Of a stretch of 64,000 nt of DNA, positions 52,607-60,958 are shown piece by piece (within the stretch, counting starts at the first letter, position 1; every line of letters starts with the position of its first letter). The translations under genes and the position numbers were made by a program. Origin of the DNA: Cryobacterium soli (GTDB taxonomy: Bacteria > Actinomycetota > Actinomycetes > Actinomycetales > Microbacteriaceae); the NCBI RefSeq assembly GCF_003611035.1, contig NZ_CP030033.1, positions 4,278,001-4,342,000 of the forward strand, given 5' to 3'. The notes beneath the pieces were generated by a model that made no database searches, was not told the DNA's origin, and saw nothing but the letters and a program-made list of their open reading frames with translations.

Positions 52607-53731
52607 ATGAACGCGCGCAGCACCCCACCGAGCACCCCCGCCCACAGTGTTTCCGGCGTCGAGGCCCAGGCCGCCGTGGACGCGGCCCTCGAACTTGCTC
52701 CACTCATCGACGGGCACAACGACTGGGCCTGGGAATGCCGCGAGAACCGCGGGTACTCCGTCGAAGGCCTGGACACGAAGCTGGACACCGACACCGACAT
52801 CGACCGGTTGCGCGCCGGCCGGGTGGCCGGCCAGTTCTGGTCGGTGTACGTGGAGGACACCCTGGAGGGCCCCTCCGCCGTGCAAGGCACTCTGGAGCAG
52901 ATCGACTGGGTGTACCGGCTCGCCGCCCGGTACCCGGACACCTTCGCGATCGTCACGAGCGCGGCCGGCGTGGAGGCAGCCCGGGCCGACGGGCGTATCG
53001 CCTCCCTGCTCGGCGCCGAGGGCGCCCATTGCCTGAACGATTCACCGGGTGTGCTGCGGATGCTCGCCCGACTCGGCGTGCGGTACCTCACCCTCACTCA
53101 TGTACACAACACCAGCTGGGCCGACTCCGGCACCGACGAGCCGGTGCACGGCGGGCTGACCGCCCGTGGCGTGGAGTACATCCGGGAGCTGAACCGCCTG
53201 GGCATGCTCGTCGACCTCTCGCATGTGTCCCCGGCCACCGCGCATGCCGCGCTGGATGTGTCGAGCGCCCCGGTGATCTTCAGCCACAGCTGCTGCCATG
53301 GTGTCACGGCGCATCCGCGCAACGTGCCCGACGACGTGCTCGCCCGGTTGGCCGGCAACGATGGCGTGCTCATGGTCACGTTCGTGCCCCAGTTCGTCTC
53401 GGCGGAGTACGCCGCCTGGTTCGACGGCGATCAGGGCGGCCCGGCGCCGAGGGTGACGCTCGCCCAGGTGGCCGACCACGTGGAGCATGCCCGGGTGGTG
53501 GCCGGCATCCGCCACATCGGGCTCGGCGGTGACTTCGACGGTACCGACGAGTTTCCCGAGCAGTTGGAGGGCGTGGACGGCTACCCGGCCCTGCTTGTCG
53601 AACTGGCCGGTCGAGGCTGGAGCGCCGCCGACCTCGCGGCCTTGGCCGGCGCGAACGTCCTCCGGGTGCTGCGCGCCACGGACGTGGCCTTCGCCGGGGG
53701 AGGGTCGACGACCACCGGCCTCACCGTCTGA
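52607..53731 (+). CDS. membrane dipeptidase (peptidase family M19)
   Basis: 374 residues of the renal dipeptidase-like TIM-barrel family. Zinc ligands appear in order: LIDGHNDW (H-x-D), EGAHCL, ISH-type segments SHVSPATAH and FSHSCCHGVTAHPRNVPDDVL, and GLGGDFDGTDEFPEQL. It hydrolyses dipeptides, and some members act on beta-lactams or D-amino acid peptides. No signal peptide is seen, so it is likely cytosolic. ATG 52607 is preferred over GTG 52601 because TAGCGT (52595-52600) ends 6 nt before it. Confidence 0.93.
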   Translation: MNARSTPPSTPAHSVSGVEAQAAVDAALELAPLIDGHNDWAWECRENRGYSVEGLDTKLDTDTDIDRLRAGRVAGQFWSVYVEDTLEGPSAVQGTLEQIDWVYRLAARYPDTFAIVTSAAGVEAARADGRIASLLGAEGAHCLNDSPGVLRMLARLGVRYLTLTHVHNTSWADSGTDEPVHGGLTARGVEYIRELNRLGMLVDLSHVSPATAHAALDVSSAPVIFSHSCCHGVTAHPRNVPDDVLARLAGNDGVLMVTFVPQFVSAEYAAWFDGDQGGPAPRVTLAQVADHVEHARVVAGIRHIGLGGDFDGTDEFPEQLEGVDGYPALLVELAGRGWSAADLAALAGANVLRVLRATDVAFAGGGSTTTGLTV

Positions 53732-53746
53732 GCGGGCCGCACCCGT

Positions 53747-54199
53747 TCACGGCGTGCGCGGCTCGCAGATGACGACGGGGATGTCGCGGCTGGTCTTGCG
53801 CTGGTAGCCGGCGTAGCCGGGGTTGGCTCGCACGATGAGGGGCCACAGCTGCGCCTTTTCGGCCTCGCCGGCGGTGCGCGCCCGCATCGGGCGGGTCACC
53901 CCGTTCTCGGTGAGTTCCACGTTCGGGTCGGCGACCAGGTTGAGGTACCAGTACGGATGCCGCTCGTCGCCGCCCTTGGACGCGATCAACACCACCTTGC
54001 CCGGTTGGTAGACCGGCGCCGTGAGCATGGTGGATCTGCGGGCGCCGCTCTTCCGGCCCGTGGTGTGGAGTTCCACGACCGGCATGGGGCCGATCTTCCA
54101 GCCCAACCGGCCGCCGGAGAGCACCACCAGCGACCGGTGGGCGGCGTTCATCACGCGCATCATCAGATCGGTCGAACGGTGGGCCAGAGTCCTCGTCAT
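53747..54199 (-). CDS. Ddn-like F420 (deazaflavin)-dependent nitroreductase family protein
   Basis: 150 residues. VVELHTTGRKSGARRSTMLTAPVY and VVLIASKGGDERHPYWYLNLVADPNVEL are the split-barrel DDN family motifs that bind F420. RANPGYAGYQRKTSRDIPVVICEP ends the domain. Members reduce quinones or nitro compounds; the substrate here is unknown. ATG 54199 has TAGGCT 6 nt upstream on the minus strand. It is convergent with the dipeptidase (15 bp). Confidence 0.92.
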   Translation of the reverse strand: MTRTLAHRSTDLMMRVMNAAHRSLVVLSGGRLGWKIGPMPVVELHTTGRKSGARRSTMLTAPVYQPGKVVLIASKGGDERHPYWYLNLVADPNVELTENGVTRPMRARTAGEAEKAQLWPLIVRANPGYAGYQRKTSRDIPVVICEPRTP

Positions 54200-54340
54200 G
54201 CGAACAGCCTACGACCGCAGGCGGTTGACACCCGGGCGGGGGGTGAGTAGCTTCCGCATCGAGCGCTGAGCGGACGCCCAGACCAGGCGGCCCGTCCGCG
54301 CCCGAACCAACCAGCCGCCCCCTACGAGCAAGGAGTTCCC

Positions 54341-54865
54341 ATGTCTGACGATTCCGTCTTCCTCTACCTCGGCGTCTACCCCGACACGGCCACGGCCGAG
54401 GCCGATCTCGAGGTGGTGCGCGAGCTGCACTCCGACAAGGTCATCGGCACCTATGACGCCGCCGTGGCGACCAAGGAGGCCGACGGCACCGTGCAGGTGC
54501 GCCGCAAGACCAGTAAGCACGCCGGGTGGACCGGTGTGGCCGCGGGCGCCGTCCTCGGGCTCCTCTTCCCGCCGTCGATCATCGGTACGGCCATCGTGGG
54601 CGGCGCGGCCGGCAGCATCGTCGGACACTTCTGGCGGAGCCTGGACCGTGGAGACCTCAAGGAACTCGGTGAGATGCTCGACTCCGGTGAGGCCGCGCTC
54701 ATCGTCGTGGGCAAGGACCGCCTGGAGGAAGAGTTCCGCAAAGCCGGTCTCGTGGCCCAGAAGCACATCCAGAAGGAGCTCAAGGTGGACGCCAAGGAGC
54801 TGGACAAGGAACTGGACCAGGCGTCGGCCGAGTTGCAGAAGCAGGCCCGCAACGACACCTACTGA
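54341..54865 (+). CDS. DUF1269-type protein with Gly-rich membrane-like segment
   Basis: 174 residues. FLYLGVYPDTATAEADLEVV at the start resembles a ferredoxin-like DUF1269 domain. A Gly/Ala hydrophobic hairpin GWTGVAAGAVLGLLFPPSIIGTAIVGGAAGSIVG follows, then DLKELGEMLDSGEAALIVVG and a charged helical tail rich in Lys/Glu/Asp likely to form a coiled coil. The function is unknown. ATG 54341 has AAGGAG upstream. It is flanked by unrelated genes. Confidence 0.82.
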   Translation: MSDDSVFLYLGVYPDTATAEADLEVVRELHSDKVIGTYDAAVATKEADGTVQVRRKTSKHAGWTGVAAGAVLGLLFPPSIIGTAIVGGAAGSIVGHFWRSLDRGDLKELGEMLDSGEAALIVVGKDRLEEEFRKAGLVAQKHIQKELKVDAKELDKELDQASAELQKQARNDTY

Positions 54866-54989
54866 CCGGCCTGACCGGCGACCCGCGCCCGTCCTCCACA
54901 GGTAGCTCCGCCGCTCTAGTTCTGCACACCCTGCGCCCCGGCACCGCCGGCCGGCTGGGCACCTGTGCACCCTGGTGGCGGAGGTGCTC

Positions 54990-55346
54990 GTGGCACGCAA
55001 AGACGAAGTGGGCCGGCGCGGTGAGGACTGCGCGGCGGAATACCTGGCGCGGGCGGGCTACACGCTGCTGGAGCGCAACTGGCGGTGCAGCCAGGGCGAG
55101 ATCGACCTCGTGGTGGCCAAGGACGGCGACATCGTGTTCGTCGAGGTCAAGACGCGTTCGGGCACCGGCTACGGGCATCCATTCGAGGCGATCACGGTCG
55201 CCAAGCTGGCGCGGTTGCGGCGGTTGGCCGGAGCCTGGTGCGAGCAGTCCGGGCTACGGGCCCGCCGGATCCGCATCGACGTCATCGCCGTCATCGCCCC
55301 GACTGGCCACGAACCCGTCGTGGAACACCTCGAGGGCGTCTTCTGA
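54990..55346 (+). CDS. YraN (UPF0102) family nuclease-fold protein
   Basis: 118 residues. The restriction endonuclease-like fold is visible: GEDCAAEYLARAGYTLLERNWRCSQGEIDLVV, then DIVFVEVKTRSGTGYGHPFEAI (D...E-V-K core). The biological role is unclear although the gene is always near rnhB, yifB and dprA. GTG 54990 is chosen because GGAGG lies 5 nt upstream; in-frame GTGs at 54975 and 54984 are weaker. Its stop overlaps the yifB ATG (TGATG). Confidence 0.93.
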   Translation: MARKDEVGRRGEDCAAEYLARAGYTLLERNWRCSQGEIDLVVAKDGDIVFVEVKTRSGTGYGHPFEAITVAKLARLRRLAGAWCEQSGLRARRIRIDVIAVIAPTGHEPVVEHLEGVF

Positions 55347-56878
55347 TGGGGCTGGCCCGCACCCGGTCCGTCGCGTTGATCGGGCTGGCCGGCTCGATCG
55401 TCGAGGTGGAAGCCGATATCTCCAGCCAGCTGCCGGGCCTGCGCCTCATCGGGCTGCCCGACGCGGCGCTGGCCGAAGCCGCGGAGCGGGTGCGGGCGGC
55501 GGCCAAGAACTCCGGTTGCGCGCTCAACCCGCACAAGCTCACGGTGAACCTGTCTCCGGCCGCGCTGCGCAAACACGGTTCGGGGTTCGACCTCGCCATT
55601 GCCCTGGCCTGCCTCGCCGCGGATGGCGTCGTGCCGGCCGAGTCCGTTGGCGCCGTGCTGCACATCGGCGAGCTGGCCCTGGACGGCAGGCTCCGGCCCA
55701 CCCCGGGGATGCTGCCCGCCGTGATCGCGGCGGCCCGTTGGGGTTACCGCACCGTGATGGTGCCGGCCGGAAACGCCGACGAGGCGGCGCTCGTTCCGGG
55801 CATCCGGGTGATCGGCGTCGCGTCCCTCCGGGACGCCCTGATCTGGCACGGAGCGCGGCTGGAGCCGATCACCGTGGACGTGCTGACGGCCCCGGCCGAG
55901 GAGGACAGCGTCGACGAGACCCTGGACCTCATCGACGTGGTGGGCAACGACGAAGCAATCCTCGCCCTGCAGGTGGCCGCCGCGGGCGGTCACCATGTGT
56001 TCATGCTCGGCCCGCCCGGTGCCGGAAAGACCATGCTCGCGGCCCGGCTGCCGGGGCTGTTACCTGATCTGGGACCCGCCGCCTCCCTCGAGGTGAGCTC
56101 ACTGCGATCGTTGAGCGGCCGTCCGGTCGGGCGGTCCCTGATCACCCGACCCCCGTTGGAGGCGCCGCATCACACCATCACCGCTGCGGCCATGGTGGGC
56201 GGTGGCAGCGGCCAGATCCGGCCGGGCGCCGCGGCGCGGGCCTCGCACGGGGTGCTCTTCCTCGACGAGGCTCCCGAATTCGCCGCGGCCGTGCTCGATG
56301 CGCTGCGGCAGCCGCTGGAATCCGGCCGGATCAGCATCCACCGCGCCAATGCGGTCGCGCATTTCCCGGCCCGGTTCCAGCTGGTGCTCGCGGCCAACCC
56401 GTGCCCCTGCGGCCAGTACGGCACCGGGGACGACTGCAGCTGCGCTCCGAACTCGCGGCGGCGCTATCTCGCCCGCCTCTCCGGGCCCCTTCTGGACCGT
56501 ATCGACATCCAGCTCGCCGTGAAGCGGGTGAGCGCGGCGGAACTCCGCCTGTCCGCCGATGGCGGGCGGCTGTCCAGCGCCGTCGCACGGGAGCGGGTGC
56601 TCGCCGCACGGGCCGCTGCGGCTGAAAGGCTGAAGGACACGCCCTGGACCCTCAACTCCGAGACGACGGGTCCGTGGTTGCGGGGACGTCAGACACGCTT
56701 GGCCGGCTCCGTCACGGCGCTGCTCGACCGGGCCCTGGAGCGCGGCGGCATCACCATGCGCGGCTACGACCGGGTGCTGCGGGTCGCATGGTCGATAGCC
56801 GATTTGACCGGAGTCTCCCGGCCGGGTGCGGACGAAGTGGGGCAGGCGCTCTACCTGCGGAAGGGAATGGCGTCATGA
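55346..56878 (+). CDS. YifB/ComM family Mg-chelatase-like AAA+ ATPase
   Basis: 510 residues. The N-terminal Lon-protease-like subdomain (VEVEADISSQLPGLRLIGLPDAAL) is followed by Walker A MLGPPGAGKTMLAARLPGLL, Walker B GVLFLDEAPEFAAAVLDALRQPLE, and the Cys-rich NPCPCGQYGTGDDCSC. ComM acts as a branch-migration helicase in natural transformation, which fits its overlap with dprA (ATGA at 56875-56878). dprA itself is disrupted downstream, so the pathway may be impaired. Confidence 0.95.
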   Translation: MGLARTRSVALIGLAGSIVEVEADISSQLPGLRLIGLPDAALAEAAERVRAAAKNSGCALNPHKLTVNLSPAALRKHGSGFDLAIALACLAADGVVPAESVGAVLHIGELALDGRLRPTPGMLPAVIAAARWGYRTVMVPAGNADEAALVPGIRVIGVASLRDALIWHGARLEPITVDVLTAPAEEDSVDETLDLIDVVGNDEAILALQVAAAGGHHVFMLGPPGAGKTMLAARLPGLLPDLGPAASLEVSSLRSLSGRPVGRSLITRPPLEAPHHTITAAAMVGGGSGQIRPGAAARASHGVLFLDEAPEFAAAVLDALRQPLESGRISIHRANAVAHFPARFQLVLAANPCPCGQYGTGDDCSCAPNSRRRYLARLSGPLLDRIDIQLAVKRVSAAELRLSADGGRLSSAVARERVLAARAAAAERLKDTPWTLNSETTGPWLRGRQTRLAGSVTALLDRALERGGITMRGYDRVLRVAWSIADLTGVSRPGADEVGQALYLRKGMAS

Positions 56879-57724
56879 ACCTGTTCGGCCTTGAGGAGAA
56901 ACTCGTGCGGTCCTTGGCCGGCGGCGTGCGCCCCGGGGGTGCCCCAGTCGGCGGCGCGCCGAGCGGCGACGCCCGTGAACGTCCGGACGGTCATGACCAG
57001 GTGGACGGACCGGACCCGGCCGCACCGATCGAACTGGCTGCTGATGCGGAACTCTTCGCCCGGGCGGCGTGGACCACCATCGCCGAGCCCGGCGACGGCG
57101 TGGCCGGGGCCGTCGTCGAGCGGCTCGGGGCGGTGCGGGCGCTGACCGCCGTCGTGGAGGGCTGGTCGCCTGAGCGGCTGTCGGCGAGTCTTAACGTTGG
57201 CGTCGACGAGAACGGGGCTGGAGACCCGGCCGGCCTGCTCGGGGAGCTGTCGCAGGCGTTGTCCCGATGGCGCCCCCGGTTGTCGTCCGCCGAGGTGATC
57301 CGGTCCCTGCAGCAAGCCCGCCGCACACACACGGCGCTGCTGCTGCCGGGTGACCCGCTCTGGCCCGACGGCGTCGACGACCTGGGCCGGCACGCCCCGC
57401 TGGCCCTGTGGTGGCGCGGACGCCCAGAGGCCCTGGCCGCGCTTCGCCATTCGATCGCCCTGGTCGGCGCTCGGGCGGCCACCGGGTACGGCGAACACGT
57501 GGCCATGGAGGCCTCCGCCGGTCTGGTCGACCGCGGCCTGGCCATCGTCTCGGGCGCCGCCTATGGCATCGACGGCATGGCGCACCGCTCGGCTCTGGCC
57601 AGCAACGGAACCACTGTGGCGTTCCTGGCCGGGGGAGTGGACCGCTTCTATCCAAGCGGGCACGATGCCCTGCTCACCCGCATCGTGGAGGCCGGCGCGG
57701 TGATGAGTGAGCTGCCGTGCGGTG

Positions 57725-57765
57725 CGGCCCCGACAAAATGGAGGTTCCTGCACCAGAAATGCAAA
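57725..57765. other. probable left attachment site (attL) of integrated element inside dprA
   Basis: Homology to DprA is lost between the WRFL codons and the following 10-20 bases. The composition changes here from strongly GC-rich to mixed. The core presumably includes ggaggttcctgcaccaga, but the matching attR is outside the window, so the exact crossover cannot be set. Confidence 0.55.
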
Positions 57766-57786
57766 TCGTATGCGTGGGCTAGTGCG

Positions 57787-57951
57787 CTAGCTGCTCTCGA
57801 ATGGATCGAGGGCTTCAGCCGCGCCGTGTCGGGGGCAAATCCAGACGACCATGATGCGCTCCGCGGCGATTGGCTCGGGATCAAGGATGGAGCCGCACTC
57901 GGGACACCGGGGCGCGGGAGGGAAGCCGTCCTCGTCGACCTCGGCGTCCAT
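57787..57951 (-). CDS. 54-residue zinc-ribbon-like protein
   Basis: MDAEVDEDGFPPAPRCPECG is the first part, followed by a second metal-binding-like motif ICPRHG near the C-terminus (CPEC...CPRH), so it may fold around zinc. ATG 57951 to TAG. It starts 3 nt after the stop of the small gene at 57955-58101, so the two are probably one transcript, reading toward the attachment site. The length is below usual annotation limits. Function is unknown; small zinc-ribbon proteins are common in actinophages. Confidence 0.6.
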   Translation of the reverse strand: MDAEVDEDGFPPAPRCPECGSILDPEPIAAERIMVVWICPRHGAAEALDPFESS

Positions 57952-57954
57952 GGT

Positions 57955-58101
57955 CTAGAAGCCGAACTGGATCGCATCGTCGATATTGGCGTCTGTCCAG
58001 AACTCGGTGCGCAGAGCCGCGCGCTCGGGCACGGTGGACTCCGGGGCGAATCTCACAATGAACGCGGCTCGTTCGTCCTCGGGGTAACACAGAGTGCTCA
58101 T
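57955..58101 (-). CDS. 48-residue hypothetical protein next to attachment site
   Basis: Begins MSTLCYPEDERAAFIVRFAP and ends FWTDANIDDAIQFGF. ATG 58101 is chosen because TACCCT lies 7 nt upstream on the minus strand (plus 58109-58114), matching the leaderless pattern seen across the window; ATG 58107 is also in frame. It is followed after 3 nt by the zinc-ribbon gene. Not recognised as any family. Confidence 0.6.
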   Translation of the reverse strand: MSTLCYPEDERAAFIVRFAPESTVPERAALRTEFWTDANIDDAIQFGF

Positions 58102-58224
58102 GGCCATGAGGGTAGCGGCTTAGTGCCGAGGGGCAAGGTGTTTTCATGTTCGGCGAGCCGCCAGATTTCGCGCGCGTTAGTTTGGAAGGCATGCGTGACG
58201 CAAGGGGAGCGGTAGCGTCAGGGT

Positions 58225-58938
58225 GTGAACAATGACTGGGCGCTGTCGAAATTAGATGAGTTTCTCGCACTGAGTGAAATGGTGTGGAGAACACAAAGTG
58301 GTAGCTCGTTTCCGGAGGTTGCCGGAGGCGTTACGGCGGTTACCCAGTCCGCTCAGGTGGTTGAGAAGATCTTGGATCGCGTGACGCCCGCTTGGCGCAA
58401 AAGTCTTGTCAACGATGACTATGAACCATGGCAGCCCACTCGGCTCGCGGTTATGAGAGCGCAGTCTGAAATTAGGAACTCGGCCGAGGTCGCTCAAATG
58501 CTTGGCGAAGACGCACCCGCGATGAGGGCGGACGCGATGCACAGGTGGGCATGGGACGCTGCTCGCTCGCTCTGGCAGAGCGGCCATTTCGGCGAGGCAG
58601 TTCGGGCAGCCACAGTGAAGCTGAACGCGGAAATGCAGAACAAAGTTGGTCGCCGCGATGTAAGTGAAACGGCATTGTTTCAGCAGGCGTTCAGTGCTGA
58701 TGCGCCTTCGCAAGGATCGGCGAGGCTTCGCCCAGTGGGGGATGACGGCGGCAAGACGGCGCTCAGCGTCCGCAGGGGCATCGTCTCCCTGGCGGAGGGC
58801 TTGTTTGCGGCAGTTCGAAACCCCGCAAGCCATGATGTCTCAGAGGGCATTCTGAGCGAACAAATTGCATTGGAGCAACTTGCGCTGGTGAGTCTCCTGG
58901 CCCGCTGGGTCGAGGGTTGCACGGTGGTTCGCGAGTAG
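58225..58938 (+). CDS. TIGR02391 family protein
   Basis: 237 residues. The second half fits the TIGR02391 (Ymh) pattern: LWQSGHFGEAVRAATVKLNAEMQNKVG, then a central ALFQQAFS, then SLAEGLFAAVRNPASHDVSEG, ending with LEQLALVSLLARWVEG. This family is HEPN-like in its RNP/H spacing (RNPASH) and is often found in mobile elements and near defence genes; an RNase activity is possible but not shown. The N-terminal ~100 residues are not recognised. GTG 58225 is 6 nt after TAGCGT. FRG lies 110 bp downstream. Confidence 0.8.
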   Translation: MNNDWALSKLDEFLALSEMVWRTQSGSSFPEVAGGVTAVTQSAQVVEKILDRVTPAWRKSLVNDDYEPWQPTRLAVMRAQSEIRNSAEVAQMLGEDAPAMRADAMHRWAWDAARSLWQSGHFGEAVRAATVKLNAEMQNKVGRRDVSETALFQQAFSADAPSQGSARLRPVGDDGGKTALSVRRGIVSLAEGLFAAVRNPASHDVSEGILSEQIALEQLALVSLLARWVEGCTVVRE

Positions 58939-59048
58939 CTACGTAGGGGTTTGTTCGGGTGGATCACCCACACTAGGACGCCAGCACAGAGCAACGGGAC
59001 GAGTCCCGCCTCCAATGCCTGTAGATTGCGTAACGACAAGGGAGTGCC

Positions 59049-59852
59049 ATGGGGGTTATCGAACACGAAGTCAATTCAACGACTGAATTGGTAGATTTTG
59101 TGTTGAAGTTGGGTCAAACAGACGACGGCCTCCGTACGCTGTGGCATCGCGGCCACAGGTCCGAGAATTATTCCTTGGTGCCCAGCCTCGTCAGGAAGCT
59201 GACGGAAGAAGAACAAATCTTCCCAATGGAGCGCAGATTGATTACGCGATTCCGTCAGCGTAGCCTCCCGTTTTGGCCTGCGGGATATCCGCAAAACGTG
59301 TGGGAGCACCTTTTCGCCATGCAGCATTTCGGAATCCCGACTCGGATGCTGGACTGGTCAGAGAGTCTTCTTGTAGCCCTCTACTTCGCTGCCACACCCG
59401 GCACTGGCCCGGTAGTTGAAGACGAAGAAACGCCTGCAATCTGGACACTTGATCCAGTGAAGTGGAATCGGTCAGCAGCCCAGTTCAAGGACGTCGAAGA
59501 CGCAATTGAGATTCTGACAACAGATTCAGATGATTTGGCCGCTTACACTCCCAGCAGTAGCCCGAGTGAAGACTTGGTCCGGCGGTACAAAGTACCCCTT
59601 GCCATTTTTGGAACGCACAATTCAGCAAGGATCGTTGCGCAGCGAGGAGCGTTCACCGTCGGTGGGCGAAGCCTCGAGCCCATGGATTCTTTCGTCCCTG
59701 CCGATGGCGAGACGCTCTGGAAGATCCGGCTGGAATACAGCCGTCAGGAAATGATCGATGATCTGCAAACGCTGGGTTTCGCTGAGAGCATGATCTTCCC
59801 CGACTTGGTCGGGCTTAGTAAGGAAATTACCGCTTCGGAGGGATTACTGTGA
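59049..59852 (+). CDS. FRG domain protein
   Basis: 267 residues. The FRG domain (named for its F/Y-R-G motif) spans the first ~120 residues: RTLWHRGHRSENYSLVPSLVR, then LFAMQHFGIPTRMLDWSESLLVALYFA (the QH-G-x-PTRLLDW motif). FRG domains occur in phage-defence and conflict genes; some are thought to be ADP-ribosyl or nuclease effectors, unproven. ATG 59049 has AAGGGAG upstream. Its stop overlaps the DUF262 start (GTGA), so the two are translationally coupled and probably interact. Confidence 0.88.
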   Translation: MGVIEHEVNSTTELVDFVLKLGQTDDGLRTLWHRGHRSENYSLVPSLVRKLTEEEQIFPMERRLITRFRQRSLPFWPAGYPQNVWEHLFAMQHFGIPTRMLDWSESLLVALYFAATPGTGPVVEDEETPAIWTLDPVKWNRSAAQFKDVEDAIEILTTDSDDLAAYTPSSSPSEDLVRRYKVPLAIFGTHNSARIVAQRGAFTVGGRSLEPMDSFVPADGETLWKIRLEYSRQEMIDDLQTLGFAESMIFPDLVGLSKEITASEGLL

Positions 59853-60958
59853 CACAAGAGAGCACGCTGGACGCCGAGATCGGCTCGGCGAGACGCAAGA
59901 TCTCCACGGAAAGCTACCCCATGAGCATCGGGGAACTTACCAATCTCTACCGCGACGGTGAGCTCGTCATCCGGCCAGCATTCCAACGGCTTTTCCGATG
60001 GGACGTCGAGCAAAAGTCGAGGCTCGTTGAGAGCATTCTGCTCGGTATCCCACTGCCCTCGATATTCGTTTCTCAGACTGACGACGGGAAATGGGAGCTA
60101 ATCGACGGGCTCCAACGAGTGTCGACGATGTTGCAAATGCAGGGGCTCCTACCCGACTACGAGCCGCTTGAGCTCCAGCCGACGAAATACTTGCCGAATT
60201 TGGGTGGCTTAGTCTGGGACGGAGCCGCGGGCAAGGCGCTGTCAGATGCACAGAAGTTGGATTTCAAGCGTTCGAAGATTGACATCAAAATTGTGCGCCG
60301 CGAATCCGACGTAACTACCAAATATGACTTGTTCCAGCGCCTAAATAGCTACGGTTCTCCGCTCACGGCACAGGAGATGCGACATGCGCTCTTGGTTGGT
60401 GTGAACGCAGACTTCGCATCCTGGCTGGAAGTTATAGCGCAACAGCCTTCATATCTGAATGCCATTTCGTTGCCAGACAAGATGCTGACGGAAAAGTACG
60501 CTGAGGAATTGGTCTTGAGGTTCATCTACCTGCACAAGAACCTGGACATCACGGCGTTCGCCCTGCGCGGTTTCAATCAGAAACTAGATGACGGTGCGGT
60601 CGCATTCGCTGAAGCTTTCCCCGGCGTATCTGCCGAGGTGGAAGCGACCTTCTCCAAGACCTTTGACTTGCTCAATGACGCCATCGGTGCTGACGCATTT
60701 CGCAAGTGGGATACTGCCAAGGGCCGTTTCGCGGGGGGCTTCCTCAACACCGCCTACGAGGTCATGGCGATGGGGCTTGGCTTCCATATTGCCAACGGCA
60801 CTCCATATCGAACCGACATCTACGAAGTCGCGAGGGAGCTCTGGGCTCGCCCGGAAATGACCACAAGGTTTGCAACTGGAGTCAGCACTGAGAAGAGATT
60901 GAGCACCACGCTACCGCTGGGCCGCGAGCTCTTTCAGCCTAAATTGGCCACCGATTGA
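59849..60958 (+). CDS. DUF262 (GmrS/ParB-like nuclease fold) protein
   Basis: 369 residues. The DUF262 domain fills the first ~200 residues: IRPAFQRLFRWDVEQKSRLV, then ESILLGIPLPSIFVSQTDDG, then WELIDGLQRVSTM, the D-G-x-Q-R core of the ParB/Srx-like fold, then LFQRLNSYGSPLTAQEMRHAL. In type IV restriction (GmrSD) and BrxU this domain is joined to a DUF1524 HNH nuclease. No HNH motif (DHIxP) is seen here; the C-terminal ~170 residues are helical. GTG 59849 overlaps the FRG stop and has GGAGGG 6 nt upstream. I infer that it is the NTP-binding or sensing half of a two-gene system with FRG. Confidence 0.88.
   Translation: MTQESTLDAEIGSARRKISTESYPMSIGELTNLYRDGELVIRPAFQRLFRWDVEQKSRLVESILLGIPLPSIFVSQTDDGKWELIDGLQRVSTMLQMQGLLPDYEPLELQPTKYLPNLGGLVWDGAAGKALSDAQKLDFKRSKIDIKIVRRESDVTTKYDLFQRLNSYGSPLTAQEMRHALLVGVNADFASWLEVIAQQPSYLNAISLPDKMLTEKYAEELVLRFIYLHKNLDITAFALRGFNQKLDDGAVAFAEAFPGVSAEVEATFSKTFDLLNDAIGADAFRKWDTAKGRFAGGFLNTAYEVMAMGLGFHIANGTPYRTDIYEVARELWARPEMTTRFATGVSTEKRLSTTLPLGRELFQPKLATD

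Larger units (their letters stand above)
56875..58215 (+). pseudogene. dprA: dprA, 3' end replaced by integrated element
   Basis: DprA loads RecA on incoming single-stranded DNA during transformation. The recognisable part has the Rossmann core: IALVGARAATGYGEHVAMEAS, VSGAAYGIDGMAHRSAL, TVAFLAGGVDRFYPSGH and VMSELPCGAAPTKWRFLH. Family similarity stops there, at about 57750, in the middle of the normally following RNRLIAALS segment; the rest of the Rossmann fold and the C-terminal winged helix are missing. The frame happens to run on to 58215 through foreign DNA (CKSYAWASALAALEW...), antisense to two tiny genes. AAA and AGG codons just before the junction differ from host usage. It is probably non-functional. 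Confidence 0.85.

Noticed and set aside
57753-58215. Chimeric C-terminus of DprA as a real protein extension
   Set aside because: The extra residues show no DprA motif and are antisense to two short frames with good starts and composition. It looks like an accidental read-through of foreign DNA.
58939-59048. tRNA or small RNA between TIGR02391 and FRG
   Set aside because: Small hairpins (gggtg/caccc, cgggac/gtcccg) exist but no cloverleaf or T-loop sequence is present; it is more likely a short leader for the FRG transcript.
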